Origin: Betaproteobacteria bacterium
GTDB lineage: Bacteria > Pseudomonadota > Gammaproteobacteria > Burkholderiales > SG8-41
NCBI GenBank assembly: GCA_947467315.1
Contig: CANIID010000005.1
Location: 1-46,680 of the forward strand
Reading direction: 5' to 3'
DNA length: 46,680 bases
Positions 33,027 to 42,558 of this stretch are shown here, piece after piece. The translations under genes were made by a program, and so were the position numbers. The notes under the pieces were generated by a model. That model saw only the letters and a list, made by a program, of their open reading frames with translations, ran no database searches and was not told the origin of the DNA. Each line of letters starts with the position of its first letter. Positions within the stretch are counted from its first letter, which is position 1.

Positions 33027-33623
33027 TCACGATTTCTTTAAGGCCGACTTCGGCCGAAACGCCTTGACCACACTGTCGTTGGTTTCGATGTAGGGTCCGC
33101 CGATCAGATCGAGGCAATACGGCACGGCAGCAAAGATGCCGTTGACGATGGGCTTGCCGGCATCGTCTTTCAGGCCTTCGAGTGTTTCTTTGATGGCTTT
33201 GGGTTGGCCCGGCAGATTGATAATCAGGGCCTGCTTTCTGATCACGGCGACCTGCCGTGACAGGATCGCAGTTGGCACAAACTTCAAACTGACCTGACGC
33301 ATCTGCTCGCCGAAGCCCGGCATTTCGCGATCGCTCACCGCGAGCGTCGCTTCGGGCGTGACATCGCGCAGCGCGGGGCCGGTGCCACCGGTGGTGAGCA
33401 CCAGATGGCAACCTTCTTTGTCGACGAGTTCTGTCAGCGTGGCTTCGATCAACGGCTGTTCATCGGGAATCAGCCGCGTCACCATGCGCCAGGGCGAGGT
33501 CAGCGCCTGCGTGAACCAGTCTTTCAGCGCAGGGATGCCTTGATCTTCGTACACACCTTGCGAGGCGCGGTCGCTGATCGAGACCAGGCCGATCAGCAGT
33601 TCGTCATTGGCGGAAATCGTCAT
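33027..33623 (-). CDS. mog: Molybdopterin adenylyltransferase
   Basis: A 198-residue MogA-type enzyme that adenylates molybdopterin before molybdenum insertion in molybdenum-cofactor synthesis, cytoplasmic. Family signatures: LLIGLVSISDRASQGVYEDQGIPAL, the nucleotide/MPT loop LVLTTGGTGPALRDVTPEATL, and LIINLPGQPKAIKETL. MoaB is the alternative name for short paralogues, but the length and the DRASQGVYEDQG start favour MogA. Its ATG overlaps the stop of the DarP gene by 4 bases, so the two are cotranscribed. Confidence 0.9.
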   Translation of the reverse strand: MTISANDELLIGLVSISDRASQGVYEDQGIPALKDWFTQALTSPWRMVTRLIPDEQPLIEATLTELVDKEGCHLVLTTGGTGPALRDVTPEATLAVSDREMPGFGEQMRQVSLKFVPTAILSRQVAVIRKQALIINLPGQPKAIKETLEGLKDDAGKPIVNGIFAAVPYCLDLIGGPYIETNDSVVKAFRPKSALKKS

Positions 33624-34147
33624 GGCGAGATTATATCGCGCAGCATTTGAAACATCGCGCGGTAGTTTTTCGGTGGCTTGCTTTGTTCGCGTTCGCGCTG
33701 GGTGTTGCGTATGAGCGTGCGCAGTTGCTGAAAATCCGTGTGCGGAAACTGGGTGGCGAATTCATCGAACGCATCGGGTTCGGCCAGCAGGCGGTCGCGC
33801 CAGCGCTCAATGCGATGCATGTTTGCGATCTGTTCCGCCGATACGGAATTCCATTCGTCGAGCCGCGCCTGGATCGGCGCCGGATCAATGTGGCGCATCA
33901 GTTTGCCGATGAACTGAAGTTGGCGCCGCCGCCCTTCATGCGCGGAGATGCGTTGCGCGGCCATTACCGCGTCGCGCAACGATTCGGGCAGGTCAACCTG
34001 CGCCAGCCGCTCACGATTGAGCGCGACCAGCGCGGCTCCCAGGGTTTGCAGTGCGTGGGCGTCGTTTTTACGCTGGGTCTTGCTGGGGCCGTCGTATTCC
34101 GGCGCATCGTCTTCGCCGGTGAGCCACGCTTTGTTTTCAACGGTCAT
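33620..34147 (-). CDS. darP: Ribosome biogenesis factor DarP (YjgA family)
   Basis: A 175-residue YjgA/DUF615 protein that associates with the 50S ribosomal subunit during assembly. Typical features: acidic/polar start with PSKTQRKNDAHALQTLGAALVAL, LPESLRDAVMAAQRISAHEGRRRQLQFIGKLMRHID, and IERWRDRLLAEPDAFDEFATQFP. Very basic and charged, with no membrane segment. It is the first gene of a two-gene unit with mog (4-base overlap) and divergent from pmbA, an arrangement common in betaproteobacteria. Confidence 0.93.
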   Translation of the reverse strand: MTVENKAWLTGEDDAPEYDGPSKTQRKNDAHALQTLGAALVALNRERLAQVDLPESLRDAVMAAQRISAHEGRRRQLQFIGKLMRHIDPAPIQARLDEWNSVSAEQIANMHRIERWRDRLLAEPDAFDEFATQFPHTDFQQLRTLIRNTQREREQSKPPKNYRAMFQMLRDIISP

Positions 34148-34270
34148 TGGGGATCTGTCCAGGCATCTTTCTGAGGAATCAACCTGTTATGATATAGATG
34201 TTTGCGACGATGCACGACCTCACTTCACTACTGGCATGCTGCTCGACGTGCCCCTATTCAGATACCAATC

Positions 34271-35623
34271 ATGCCTAATACCGGGTTTTCCCACGACAGC
34301 GAGCGTTTGAAATCGCTGGCCAGCGATGCGCTCGCCTATGCACGGCAAAAAGGCGCGACCGCCGCCGAAGCGGAGGTCAGCGAGGGGTACGGCCAGACTG
34401 TCACGGTACGCCACGGCGAAGTCGAAACCATTGAATACAATCGCGACAAGGGCATCGGCGTGACGGTGTATCTCGGCAAGCAGCGCGGTCACGCCAGCAC
34501 CTCGGATTTTTCGCCGAAAGCGCTGCGCGATTCGGTGGATGCCGCGTTGTCCATCGCGCGCTTTACCGCGGCGGATGATTGCTCGGGGTTGGCCGATGCA
34601 GATCGGTTGGCGACGGACATTCCCGATTTGCAGTTGTGGCATCCGTGGGGTGTGACGGTTGAATCCGCCATTGAACTGGCGCAGGCGTGCGAGGCCGCTG
34701 GCTTCGCGGTGGACAAGCGCATCAGCAACTCCGAGGGCGCGTCGGTTACCACGCAGGAATCGCAGTTCATTTACGGCAACTCGCATGGATTTCTGGCGGG
34801 CTATCCGGGCTCGCGTCATAGCATCGGTTGTTCGCTGATTGCCGGTCGCAGTGATGACGACAGTGACGGCATGCAGCGCGACGATTGGTACGACGTGGCG
34901 CGCTCGCCGCTCGACCTGGCGACGCCGGAATCGGTGGGCAAGCGTGCCGCCGAGCGTGCGGTGCGCCGGCTGGAGTCGCGCAAGATCGCCACCACGCAGG
35001 CGCCGGTGTTGTTTGAAGCGCCGATTGCGTCGAGTCTGCTCGGGCATTTTGTCTCGGCGGTCAGTGGCGGCAGCCTGTATCGTAAATCCACGTTTTTGCT
35101 CGACAGCCTCGGCAAGCCGGTGTTTGCGCCGTTTGTGCAGATCAGCGATTTGCCGCATGTGCTGAAAGGCTTGGGCAGCAGCCCGTTTGACGGTGAGGGC
35201 GTGGTCACGCAGGCGCGCGAGGTGGTGAAAGACGGCGTGGTGCAGGGCTATTTTCTCGGTAGTTATTCCGCGCGCAAGCTGGGCATGCAATCCACCGGTA
35301 ATGCCGGCGGCAATCACAATCTGATCCTGCGCGACACCGGCGATGATTTCGCGGCCTTGCTGAAAAAAATGAACCGCGGCCTGCTGGTGACGGAGTTGAT
35401 GGGGCAGGGCGTGAACGCGATCACCGGCGATTACTCAAGGGGCGCGGCGGGATACTGGGTGGAGAACGGCGAAATCGCCTATCCGGTGCAGGAGATCACC
35501 ATCGCGGGTAATCTGAAAGAAATGTTCCGCAACATAGTGGCCATCGGCAACGATGTGTTGCGCCACGGTTCGCGCCAGTGCGGCTCGGTGCTGATTGAGC
35601 AGATGACCATCGCGGGCAGCTAG
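34271..35623 (+). CDS. pmbA: Metalloprotease PmbA (TldE)
   Basis: A 450-residue subunit of the TldD-TldE metalloprotease complex, involved in peptide (microcin, CcdA) maturation and degradation; cytoplasmic. ATG 34271 is selected over the track start (34202), which runs through non-coding sequence. Visible: AEVSEGYGQTVTVRHGEVETIEYNRDKGIGVTVYLGKQRGHASTSDFSPKAL, LFEAPIASSLLGHFVSAVSGGSLYRKSTFL, DGEGVVTQAREVVKDGVVQGYFLGSYSARKLGMQSTGNAGG, and ITGDYSRGAAGYWVENGEIAYPVQEITIAGNLKEMF. The usual neighbour darP lies divergently upstream. The stop is followed by an AT-rich repeat. Confidence 0.94.
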   Translation: MPNTGFSHDSERLKSLASDALAYARQKGATAAEAEVSEGYGQTVTVRHGEVETIEYNRDKGIGVTVYLGKQRGHASTSDFSPKALRDSVDAALSIARFTAADDCSGLADADRLATDIPDLQLWHPWGVTVESAIELAQACEAAGFAVDKRISNSEGASVTTQESQFIYGNSHGFLAGYPGSRHSIGCSLIAGRSDDDSDGMQRDDWYDVARSPLDLATPESVGKRAAERAVRRLESRKIATTQAPVLFEAPIASSLLGHFVSAVSGGSLYRKSTFLLDSLGKPVFAPFVQISDLPHVLKGLGSSPFDGEGVVTQAREVVKDGVVQGYFLGSYSARKLGMQSTGNAGGNHNLILRDTGDDFAALLKKMNRGLLVTELMGQGVNAITGDYSRGAAGYWVENGEIAYPVQEITIAGNLKEMFRNIVAIGNDVLRHGSRQCGSVLIEQMTIAGS

Positions 35624-35632
35624 GGAAGATTT

Positions 35633-35662
35633 GTTAAGTATTTGTTTTTATTGGTAAATTTT
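35633..35662 (+). repeat. Dispersed AT-rich element, copy h
   Basis: GTTAAGTATTTGTTTTTATT, continuing GGTAAATTTT, between pmbA and the HELAH protein. It shares TATTTGTTTTTATTGGTA exactly with copy e. Confidence 0.68.
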
Positions 35663-35664
35663 AA

Positions 35665-36159
35665 ATGTTTGGCGCGGTTGTCAATGGTTTGTTGTCGCCG
35701 TTGGTGTGGTGGGTGGCACGTTGGGCGCGCTTGCGCGAAGCAACGATTCTGTGTGCCGGCCAACCGCTGATGCCCGATCAACTGGCGCTGGCGCGCGCCG
35801 TCGGTGTTGCCGCGCCGGAATGCGTGCGCGTTCAGCCGGTGGCGTCTGTGCCCATGCCTTTGCCCCAGCCGCTGCGGCGTGCGGCGGAACTTCTGGGCTG
35901 CTTGTCCCCTCATATCGTGGGGATGACTCTGGGTTACGGTATTGTTTTGCGACACGACGTGTGCGGCGATCCCGCTTTGCTGGCACACGAATTGGCGCAT
36001 GTCGCGCAGTACGAGCGGTTGGGACGGTTTCGCGGATTTCTGCGGCAGTATGTGCGGGAGTGTGTGTGGCCGGGCTATCCGCGCGGGCCGCTGGAAATCG
36101 AGGCGCGCGCCGCCGAAAGCCTCGCTGTCCGTGCGCCGCGCAGTGCGCTACGCAGGTGA
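35665..36159 (+). CDS. HELAH-motif putative zinc metallopeptidase-like protein
   Basis: A 164-residue protein with no assigned family name. A hydrophobic N-terminus (FGAVVNGLLSPLVWWVARWARL) is followed by a small domain containing HDVCGDPALLAHELAHVAQYERLG, an H-E-x-x-H zinc-binding motif of gluzincin-like peptidases, and a late E (PLEIEARAAES) that could be the third ligand. This resembles DUF4157-type proteins. It starts 3 bases after AT-rich repeat copy h with no visible ribosome binding site, so the expression signals are unclear. An overlapping ORF (35706-36194) in another frame is a shadow. Confidence 0.6.
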   Translation: MFGAVVNGLLSPLVWWVARWARLREATILCAGQPLMPDQLALARAVGVAAPECVRVQPVASVPMPLPQPLRRAAELLGCLSPHIVGMTLGYGIVLRHDVCGDPALLAHELAHVAQYERLGRFRGFLRQYVRECVWPGYPRGPLEIEARAAESLAVRAPRSALRR

Positions 36160-36243
36160 GAGGGAATGTGATACCGTACGTCGCGTCAAGATAAATAGTT
36201 TGCGTTCGTCACACGGCATTTAAGGAATTCGTCAGGTAAATCG

Positions 36244-36756
36244 ATGAAAAAAATGGCTTGGATAGTTGCGCTGCTGTGCGCCGTGTTGCTGAACCCGGCG
36301 GCGGCACAAGAGGTGCGCGTGGGTTACATCGACGGCCCGCGCATTGAGAACGATACCAAGCGCGCTTTTGATGTCGCCGAATCGCTGCGCCGCGAGTTTT
36401 CCGCGCGGGAACAAGATGTGCGTGGCGCGGAAACGCGGGTGAAGGCGCTGCAATCGCAATTGGCCGGCATCAAGGATCCGCGTGAGCGCGAGCTCAAAGA
36501 GCGCGAGTTTCAGTTGCAGGCGCAGCGTTACGAGCAACAGGCGCGCGCATTTGTCGATGATCTTGAGCGTCGCAAAGCGGAAGAGCGCCGCAAGTATTAT
36601 CTGGAAGTGACGCAGATCGTGACGCAGATGGCCGCCACGCAGAAATTCGATCTGGTGGTGCAGGACGCGGTGTTTGCGAGCAAGGCGTTGGACATTACCG
36701 AACAGGTCATCAAGGCGCTGGGCGGGCCTGCGCCGAAGGCGGCCGGCAAGCCCTAG
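36244..36756 (+). CDS. skp: OmpH/Skp-family periplasmic chaperone
   Basis: A 170-residue Skp/OmpH-like chaperone for outer-membrane proteins. Signal peptide MKKMAWIVALLCAVLLNPAAAQ, then VRVGYIDGPRIENDTKRAF (the usual conserved beginning), and a long charged coiled-coil arm rich in K/E/R/Q (EQDVRGAETRVKALQSQLAG ... REFQLQAQRYEQQARAFVDDLERRKAEERRKYY). The C-terminal KFDLVVQDAVFASKALDITEQVIKAL matches the family trimer core. It is isolated from bamA and lpxD, unlike the main skp locus, so it may be a paralogue. Confidence 0.8.
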   Translation: MKKMAWIVALLCAVLLNPAAAQEVRVGYIDGPRIENDTKRAFDVAESLRREFSAREQDVRGAETRVKALQSQLAGIKDPRERELKEREFQLQAQRYEQQARAFVDDLERRKAEERRKYYLEVTQIVTQMAATQKFDLVVQDAVFASKALDITEQVIKALGGPAPKAAGKP

Positions 36757-36903
36757 GCACGCGTGGCGGTTTACGCTGCGGCATACGCGCGGCAAGCGCC
36801 GCTGTTGCGCACTGAGTCAGTTACTGAAATCATGGTAAAATCAATGCTTTAGCGCACTCGCTGGAGTCGCGCTTCCTTTGAGCACAAGCGGACACCATCA
36901 ACC

Positions 36904-38157
36904 ATGTTTTCTACCGCCAAAGACACCATCGCTGGCTTTGATCCGGAACTGTGGCAGGCGCTGGAAAGCGAGCGTCAGCGTCAGCAGGACCATATCGAAC
37001 TAATAGCTTCGGAAAACTACGCCAGTCCGCGCGTGCTGGCCGCGCAGGGTTCGGTGCTCACCAATAAATACGCCGAGGGTTATCCCGGCAAGCGCTATTA
37101 CGGCGGTTGTGAGCATGTGGATGTGGCCGAGCAACTGGCGATAGACCGCGCTAAGAAACTGTTTCACGCGGGCTATGCCAACGTGCAGCCGCATTCCGGG
37201 GCGCAGGCGAATTTTGCCGTATTCAAAGCGGTGCTGCATCCGGGCGATGTTATTCTCGGCATGGCGCTCGACAGCGGCGGGCACCTCACGCACGGTTCGC
37301 CGGCCAATGTCAGCGGACGTTACTTCGACGCGGTGAGCTACGGTTTGAATCCCGACACCGAAGAAATCGACTACGACGAAGTGGAAGAGCTCGCGACCGT
37401 GCGCAAGCCCAAGATGATCATCGCCGGCGCATCGGCTTACTCGTTGCGTTTCGACTGGAAACGGTTCCGCGCCATTGCCGATAAATGCGGCGCGCTGCTG
37501 ATGGCCGACGTGGCGCACTACGCCGGTTTGATCGCGGCGGGGCTCTATCCGAGCCCGGTGGGCATCGCCGATTTCGTCACCAGCACCACGCACAAAACCT
37601 TGCGCGGGCCGCGTGGCGGATTGATCCTTGCCGATGCCAAGCATGAAAAAATTCTCAACAGCGCAGTGTTCCCCGGCACCCAGGGCGGGCCGCTGATGCA
37701 CGTGATCGCCGCGAAGGCCGTGGCGTTCCAGGAGGCGATGACCAAGGAGTTCCGCGATTATCAGCAGCAGGTGCTCGACAACGCGCGTGTGATGGCGAAG
37801 GTGCTGCACGAGCGCGGTCTGCGTATTGTGTCGGGCCGCACCGAATGCCATATGTTCCTGGTGGATTTGCGCAGCAAGCATGTCACCGGCGTTGAAGCCG
37901 AGACGGCGCTGGGCAAGGCCTGCATGACTATCAACAAAAACGCAATTCCCAAAGACCCGCAGCGGCCTACCGTCACCAGCGGCATTCGTGTCGGTTCGCC
38001 GGCGATGACCACGCGTGGCTTCCGCGAGTTGGAGGCAGAAAAAGTCGCGCACCTGATCGCCGATGTGCTCGACGGCCACGGGGATGATGCCGTGCTGCGG
38101 CGCGTATCGGCTGAAGTCAAAACGCTGTGCGATAAATTTCCGGTATACGGAGCGTAA
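36904..38157 (+). CDS. glyA: Serine hydroxymethyltransferase
   Basis: A 417-residue PLP enzyme interconverting serine and glycine with tetrahydrofolate; cytoplasmic. Near-identical family blocks: [83 protein letters not shown], the PLP lysine in [18 protein letters not shown], and [16 protein letters not shown]. The stop is 6 bases before nrdR. The 147-base upstream gap holds no riboswitch that I can recognise. The long antisense ORF (37000-38526) over this gene is a composition artefact. Confidence 0.97.
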   Translation: MFSTAKDTIAGFDPELWQALESERQRQQDHIELIASENYASPRVLAAQGSVLTNKYAEGYPGKRYYGGCEHVDVAEQLAIDRAKKLFHAGYANVQPHSGAQANFAVFKAVLHPGDVILGMALDSGGHLTHGSPANVSGRYFDAVSYGLNPDTEEIDYDEVEELATVRKPKMIIAGASAYSLRFDWKRFRAIADKCGALLMADVAHYAGLIAAGLYPSPVGIADFVTSTTHKTLRGPRGGLILADAKHEKILNSAVFPGTQGGPLMHVIAAKAVAFQEAMTKEFRDYQQQVLDNARVMAKVLHERGLRIVSGRTECHMFLVDLRSKHVTGVEAETALGKACMTINKNAIPKDPQRPTVTSGIRVGSPAMTTRGFRELEAEKVAHLIADVLDGHGDDAVLRRVSAEVKTLCDKFPVYGA

Positions 38158-38163
38158 CGCTGA

Positions 38164-38631
38164 ATGAAATGTCCGTTCTGTAAAAACGAATCGACACAGG
38201 TGATTGATTCGCGCGTCAGCGACGCGGGCGATAGCATCCGCCGCCGGCGCCGTTGCGAATCGTGCAGCAAGCGCTTTACCACCTACGAAACCGTGGAGCT
38301 GCGCATGCCGCAGGTAGCCAAGCAGGATGGCAGCCGCACCGAATTTGATCTGGAAAAACTGCGTACCGGCTTTTTGCGCGCGCTGCACAAGCGCCCGGTG
38401 CCGACACCGCTGGTCGATGAGGCGATCGCTACCATCACGCAAAACATCCTCGCGCTGGGTGAACGCGAAGTGCCGGCACAGCGCATTGGCGAAATGGTGA
38501 TGCGCGAGTTGCACCGGCTGGATCATGTCGCGTACATACGATTTGCGTCGGTGTATCGCAGTTTTCAGGGTGTGGATGACTTCCAGGACGCGATCAAGGA
38601 AGTTCAGAAGCCGGGTTCCGGCAAAAAGTAG
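38164..38631 (+). CDS. nrdR: Transcriptional repressor NrdR
   Basis: A 155-residue regulator of ribonucleotide reductase genes. N-terminal zinc ribbon ([42 protein letters not shown]; four Cys) and an ATP-cone domain ([54 protein letters not shown]). It binds NrdR boxes as a nucleotide-dependent repressor. The glyA-nrdR-ribD order is common in betaproteobacteria and shows the start of an operon running through nusB. Confidence 0.97.
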   Translation: MKCPFCKNESTQVIDSRVSDAGDSIRRRRRCESCSKRFTTYETVELRMPQVAKQDGSRTEFDLEKLRTGFLRALHKRPVPTPLVDEAIATITQNILALGEREVPAQRIGEMVMRELHRLDHVAYIRFASVYRSFQGVDDFQDAIKEVQKPGSGKK

Positions 38632-38676
38632 CCATTGCGCGGCGTGGTGAGCCGCGCCACGTATCGCGAGAGTCGC

Positions 38677-39777
38677 ATGACACTTCCCTTAGCTGATCAA
38701 AGTCACCGCCAGTTCATGGCGCGCGCGCTGGAACTGGCGCGGCGCGGGCTGTATACCGCTACGCCGAATCCGCGCGTGGGCTGCGTACTGGTACGCGATG
38801 GCGCCGTGGTGGGCGAGGGTTGGCACGAACGCGCGGGCGAACCGCATGCGGAAGTGCATGCGTTGCGCGAAGCGGGCGACCGCGCGCGTGGTGCGACGGT
38901 GTATGTGACGCTGGAACCGTGCGCGCACCAGGGGCGCACGCCACCGTGTTGCGAAGCGCTGATCGCGGCGGGCGTATCGCGCGTGATTGCGGCGATGCAG
39001 GATCCGAATCCGCTGGTCGCCGGCAAAGGGTTGGGTCTGCTGCGCGCGTCGAATGTAGCGGTCGACACGGGTGTTATGGAACCGGCGGCGCGCGAGCTCA
39101 ATATCGGCTTTGTCTCGCGCATGACACGCGGCCGGCCGTGGGTGCGATTGAAAGTGGCGGCAAGCCTGGATGGAAAAACGGCATTGCTGAACGGGCAAAG
39201 CCGGTGGATTACCGGCGCAGAAGCGCGGCGTGATGGTCATGCGTGGCGCGCCCAGGCGTGCGCCATCCTCACCGGCATCGGCACGGTGAAGGATGACAAT
39301 CCGCTGCTCACTGTGCGCGATGTCGAAACTACCCGGCAGCCGCTGCGCGTGGTGGTGGACAGCCGGCTTGAGACGCTGCCGGAGGCTAAGGTCGTGGGTG
39401 CGGGGACTTTGATTGCGGGCGCGGAATATCGTGCCGAACGCGCGCAGGCATTGGAGGCGCGCGGCGCGGAAATCATGGTGCTGCCGAATGTCAAAGGCAA
39501 AGTGGAGTTGGCGGATTTGATGCTGGAACTCGGTCGCCGCGGCATCAATGAATTGCATGTCGAGGCGGGCCACAAATTGAATGGCTCATTGTTGAATGAA
39601 GGCTTGGTGGATGAATTGCTGATTTACCTGGCGCCGAGCGTGATCGGCGATGCGGCGCAGGGCATGTTTCATTTGCCTGAATTAAAAGCATTGCCTGAGC
39701 GGCCCACACTCGATATCGTGGATGTGCGTCAAATCGGGCCGGATATACGCATTATGGCGCGGGTGGCGCCGGTATAA
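38677..39777 (+). CDS. ribD: Bifunctional diaminohydroxyphosphoribosylaminopyrimidine deaminase/reductase
   Basis: A 366-residue riboflavin-pathway enzyme performing steps two and three. Deaminase domain: TATPNPRVGCVLVRDGAVVGEGWHERAGEPHAEVHAL and VTLEPCAHQGRTPPCCEALIAAGV, with the zinc H/C/C ligands. Reductase domain: RPWVRLKVAASLDGKTALLNGQSRWITG, GIGTVKDDNPLLTVR, and LHVEAGHKLNGSLLNEGLVDELLIY. ATG 38677 is preferred to the track start 38635 because the family domain begins right after it (LADQSHRQFMARALELA). Its stop overlaps the ribE start by one base (TAATG). Confidence 0.95.
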   Translation: MTLPLADQSHRQFMARALELARRGLYTATPNPRVGCVLVRDGAVVGEGWHERAGEPHAEVHALREAGDRARGATVYVTLEPCAHQGRTPPCCEALIAAGVSRVIAAMQDPNPLVAGKGLGLLRASNVAVDTGVMEPAARELNIGFVSRMTRGRPWVRLKVAASLDGKTALLNGQSRWITGAEARRDGHAWRAQACAILTGIGTVKDDNPLLTVRDVETTRQPLRVVVDSRLETLPEAKVVGAGTLIAGAEYRAERAQALEARGAEIMVLPNVKGKVELADLMLELGRRGINELHVEAGHKLNGSLLNEGLVDELLIYLAPSVIGDAAQGMFHLPELKALPERPTLDIVDVRQIGPDIRIMARVAPV

Positions 39778-40373
39778 TGTTCACGGGCATCATCACGGCG
39801 ATCGGCAACATTGCGGCGGTGCATCCCACCGCAGGGGGGGCGCGCATCCGCGTGGCCGCGCCGGGTTTGGGATTGACGGACGGGCAGGTGGGCGAAAGTA
39901 TCGCGGTCAATGGCGTGTGCCTGACCGCGATTGCGATTTCGGCAGATGGTTTTGACGCCGACGTGTCGCGTGAAACGCTTCGTTGCACAGTAGGATTCGA
40001 GCACGGTGAGCAGGCCAATCTGGAACGCGCGTTACGTTTGTCGGATCGATTGGGCGGCCATCTGGTCAGCGGGCACGTGGATGGCGTGGGCAAGGTAGTG
40101 AGCGCGCAGGCCGCTGGCGATAACACGGTTTTTGTATTTGAAGCGCCGCGTGACGTGGCGCGCTACATCGCGGTCAAAGGATCGATAGCGATTAACGGGG
40201 TGAGCCTTACAGTGAACGAAGTAAACAGCATGAATTTTTCAGTGAATATTATTCCGCACACGCTGGCGGCGACCAACCTCGGTGCGCTGACGGCGGGCGC
40301 GTGTGTCAATCTTGAGGCCGACACGGTGGCGCGTTACGTGGAACGGTTGAATCATTTTGGAGATCGGCCATGA
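39777..40373 (+). CDS. ribE: Riboflavin synthase alpha subunit
   Basis: A 198-residue trimeric enzyme dismutating 6,7-dimethyl-8-ribityllumazine to riboflavin. Two homologous barrels: MFTGIITAIGNI...SIAVNGVCLTAIAI... and LGGHLVSGHVDGVGKV...SIAINGVSLTVNEVNSMNFSVNIIPHTLAATNLG. The conserved MFTGI start and the GHLVSGHVDG loop are diagnostic. Translationally coupled on both sides: TAATG with ribD and ATGA with ribB. In many betaproteobacteria this gene is called ribE or ribC. Confidence 0.95.
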   Translation: MFTGIITAIGNIAAVHPTAGGARIRVAAPGLGLTDGQVGESIAVNGVCLTAIAISADGFDADVSRETLRCTVGFEHGEQANLERALRLSDRLGGHLVSGHVDGVGKVVSAQAAGDNTVFVFEAPRDVARYIAVKGSIAINGVSLTVNEVNSMNFSVNIIPHTLAATNLGALTAGACVNLEADTVARYVERLNHFGDRP

Positions 40374-41491
40374 GCACCGCGATAGCCGGCGCGGTCAGTC
40401 CGCCAGCAGAAATCATCGCGGAAATCCGCGCCGGACGCATGGTGGTGCTGGTCGATGAAGAAGACCGCGAGAACGAAGGCGATTTGTTGATCGCGGCGGA
40501 GCATGCCAATGCCGAAGCGATCAATTTCATGGCGCGCTACGGACGCGGCCTGATTTGCCTGACGCTCACCGAAGAGCGTTGCCGCCAGTTGCATCTGCCG
40601 TTGATGGTGTCGAATAACCGCTCACCGCTGGGCACCAATTTTACGGTCTCCATCGAGGCCGCTGAAGGGGTCACGACGGGCATTTCCGCGGCTGACCGCG
40701 CCACCACCGTGCGCGCGGCGATACGCCCGGATGCGAGCACGCGCGATCTGGTGCAGCCGGGACATATTTTCCCGTTGATGGCGCAGGAAGGCGGCGTGCT
40801 GGTGCGTGCCGGGCACACCGAAGCTGGTTGCGATCTGGCGCGCCTTGCAGGCCTGATGCCGGCAGCGGTGATCTGTGAAATATTGAAGGACGACGGTGAG
40901 ATGGCGCGGCTGCCGGATTTAATTCCGTTCGCGGCGCATCACGGGTTGAAGATTGGTACCATCACGGATCTGATACAACACCGCGGCCGCACTGAATCGC
41001 TGATCGTGCGCGCGTCTGAGCGCATGATCGAAACTGTACATGGCGAATTCCGACTGGTGGCGTACAGCGACCGCATCGGACGTGAAACGCATCTGGCGCT
41101 GGTCAAAGGCACGCCCGACGCAGGCAAAGAGGCACTGGTGCGCGTGCATGAGCCGGTGTCCGTGATCGATTTGCTGGATTCGGGCAGCACCACCCATTCG
41201 TGGAATATCAACGACGCGCTGGCGACCGTGGCCCGTGCGGAGTGCGGCGTGATTGTATTGCTGCATCGGCAGGAAACCGCTGAGGAGTTGCTGGAACGCA
41301 CGCGCCCGCAGCAGCCTGGCGGTCCGACGGCGAAAATTACCTTGAGAAATTACGGCATAGGCGCGCAAATCCTGCGCGACCTGGGTGTGAAAAAGATGCG
41401 CCTGTTATCTCTGCCTCGCCGCATGCCGAGTATGGCGGGATTTGATCTGGAAGTGACCGGCTATTTGCAGCCGCCTGTGCATAAAACTTGA
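40370..41491 (+). CDS. ribB: 3,4-dihydroxy-2-butanone-4-phosphate synthase with degenerate GTP cyclohydrolase II-like domain
   Basis: A 373-residue RibBA-like protein. Residues ~10-210 are a complete DHBP synthase: [76 protein letters not shown]. The C-terminal half resembles GTP cyclohydrolase II ([24 protein letters not shown] ... [20 protein letters not shown]). However, the zinc-binding region, normally [20 protein letters not shown], is here [21 protein letters not shown] without cysteines. GTP cyclohydrolase II activity is therefore very unlikely and a separate ribA is expected elsewhere. Coupled to ribE by ATGA. Confidence 0.93.
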   Translation: MSTAIAGAVSPPAEIIAEIRAGRMVVLVDEEDRENEGDLLIAAEHANAEAINFMARYGRGLICLTLTEERCRQLHLPLMVSNNRSPLGTNFTVSIEAAEGVTTGISAADRATTVRAAIRPDASTRDLVQPGHIFPLMAQEGGVLVRAGHTEAGCDLARLAGLMPAAVICEILKDDGEMARLPDLIPFAAHHGLKIGTITDLIQHRGRTESLIVRASERMIETVHGEFRLVAYSDRIGRETHLALVKGTPDAGKEALVRVHEPVSVIDLLDSGSTTHSWNINDALATVARAECGVIVLLHRQETAEELLERTRPQQPGGPTAKITLRNYGIGAQILRDLGVKKMRLLSLPRRMPSMAGFDLEVTGYLQPPVHKT

Positions 41492-41511
41492 AAGCGTGAG
41501 CCGTTAACGTC

Positions 41512-41982
41512 ATGAGCCGCTACGACAACATAGAAGAAATCGAACCCGATCACCGCGGCGCGGGCCTGCGCATCGGCATCGTGGTGGGGCGCTTTAACCA
41601 GGACATCGGCGACGGGCTGCTGTCCAGTTGCACGGCGGCGCTGCTCAAGCATGGGGTGGGCGCCAAAGATATCCGTATTGCTACCGTACCCGGCGCGCTG
41701 GAAATTCCGCTGGTGTTGCAGACCCTCGCGCGCAGCGGAAAGTTCGATGCGCTGGTCGCGCTGGGTGCGGTGGTTCGCGGCGAAACCTATCACTTTGAAA
41801 TCGTCTCCAACGAATCCTGCGCCGGCATCACGCGTGTGCAACTCGACACCGGCGTACCCATCGCCAACGGTATTTTGACCACGGAAGACGACGATCAAGC
41901 CATCGCGCGCATGGCGCAAAAGGGCGCGGATTGCGCCCTGGCCGTGGTTGAAATGGTGAATCTGTTGAATAAAATAAAATGA
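41512..41982 (+). CDS. ribH: 6,7-dimethyl-8-ribityllumazine synthase
   Basis: A 156-residue subunit of the icosahedral or pentameric lumazine synthase. Family motifs: [97 protein letters not shown], containing the catalytic histidine (ETYHFE). Cytoplasmic, penultimate step of riboflavin synthesis. It is followed by nusB, as is usual in proteobacteria. Its last codons and the 46-base gap hold an AT-rich repeat copy. Confidence 0.96.
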   Translation: MSRYDNIEEIEPDHRGAGLRIGIVVGRFNQDIGDGLLSSCTAALLKHGVGAKDIRIATVPGALEIPLVLQTLARSGKFDALVALGAVVRGETYHFEIVSNESCAGITRVQLDTGVPIANGILTTEDDDQAIARMAQKGADCALAVVEMVNLLNKIK

Positions 41983-42000
41983 ACAAAAACAATAGCTTAC
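41972..42000 (-). repeat. Dispersed AT-rich element, copy i
   Basis: On the minus strand GTAAGCTATTGTTTTTGTTC, continuing ATTTTATTT, overlapping the ribH stop and filling part of the ribH-nusB gap. It is a slightly diverged copy with one extra base in the GTAAGnTAT part. Confidence 0.5.
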
Positions 42001-42028
42001 AATATTATTTCCTCATCGGAAAAGCGTC

Positions 42029-42493
42029 GTGAAATCGGCCCGTTACCGCTCACGTGAATTCGCGCTGCAGGGCGTGTATCAATGGCTGCTGTCGCACAAT
42101 GCTACCCAGGAAATCGCACAGGATATCACCCAGTTTCGCGGCTTCGATAAATGCGACGCGCTGTATTTTCGTGATCTGCTGGATGGCGTGGTACACGACG
42201 CCGAAGTGATCGAGCGCGATCTCGCACCGTGTCTGGATCGTGCGGTAGACCGGCTGTCGCCCATTGAGCGCGCGGTGTTGATGATCGCAGGCTGCGAATT
42301 CCTGCGGCATCCCGAAGTGCCCTATCGCGTGGTGATCAACGAAGCGGTTGAGTTGGCCAAATCATTCGGCGGCACCGACGGCCACAAGTATGTAAACGGC
42401 GTGCTCGACAAACTGGCCGCGATCATGCGCGAGCCCGAGCTGCGCGCGGCGCGCGAGGCGCCTCGGGTGCCTCAGGCGCCTGCGGCAGGATAA
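42029..42493 (+). CDS. nusB: Transcription antitermination factor NusB
   Basis: A 154-residue helical RNA-binding protein that forms the NusB-NusE (S10) complex on boxA of rRNA operons. It begins with GTG at 42029: KSARYRSREFALQGVYQWLLSHN. Then FRDLLDGVVHDAEVIERDLAPCLDRAVDRLSPIERAVLMIAGCEFLRHPEVPYRVVINEAVELAKSFGGTDGHKYVNGVLDKLA, the family core. The ~20-residue tail is rich in A, P, R and E and not conserved in the family. The ribH-nusB-thiL order is the classic arrangement. Confidence 0.96.
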   Translation: MKSARYRSREFALQGVYQWLLSHNATQEIAQDITQFRGFDKCDALYFRDLLDGVVHDAEVIERDLAPCLDRAVDRLSPIERAVLMIAGCEFLRHPEVPYRVVINEAVELAKSFGGTDGHKYVNGVLDKLAAIMREPELRAAREAPRVPQAPAAG

Positions 42494-42558
42494 TTTTGTG
42501 CGGCGCCCTTAATTGAGGTGAATGTTTGATTGATGTGATGCAAGTGATGGAGCCTGGA

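Noticed and set aside
35706-36194. 162-aa ORF overlapping the HELAH protein in another frame
   Set aside because: Cys/Arg/Ala-rich shadow; the 35665 frame carries the H-E-x-x-H motif and a hydrophobic N-terminus.
37000-38526. 508-aa minus-strand ORF antisense to glyA/nrdR
   Set aside because: His/Arg/Gln-rich, no domain motifs; a GC-rich antisense shadow of two certain genes.
38632-38676. FMN riboswitch upstream of the riboflavin genes
   Set aside because: Only 45 bases separate nrdR and ribD, too short for an RFN element, and none of its conserved helices are visible before ribE or ribB.
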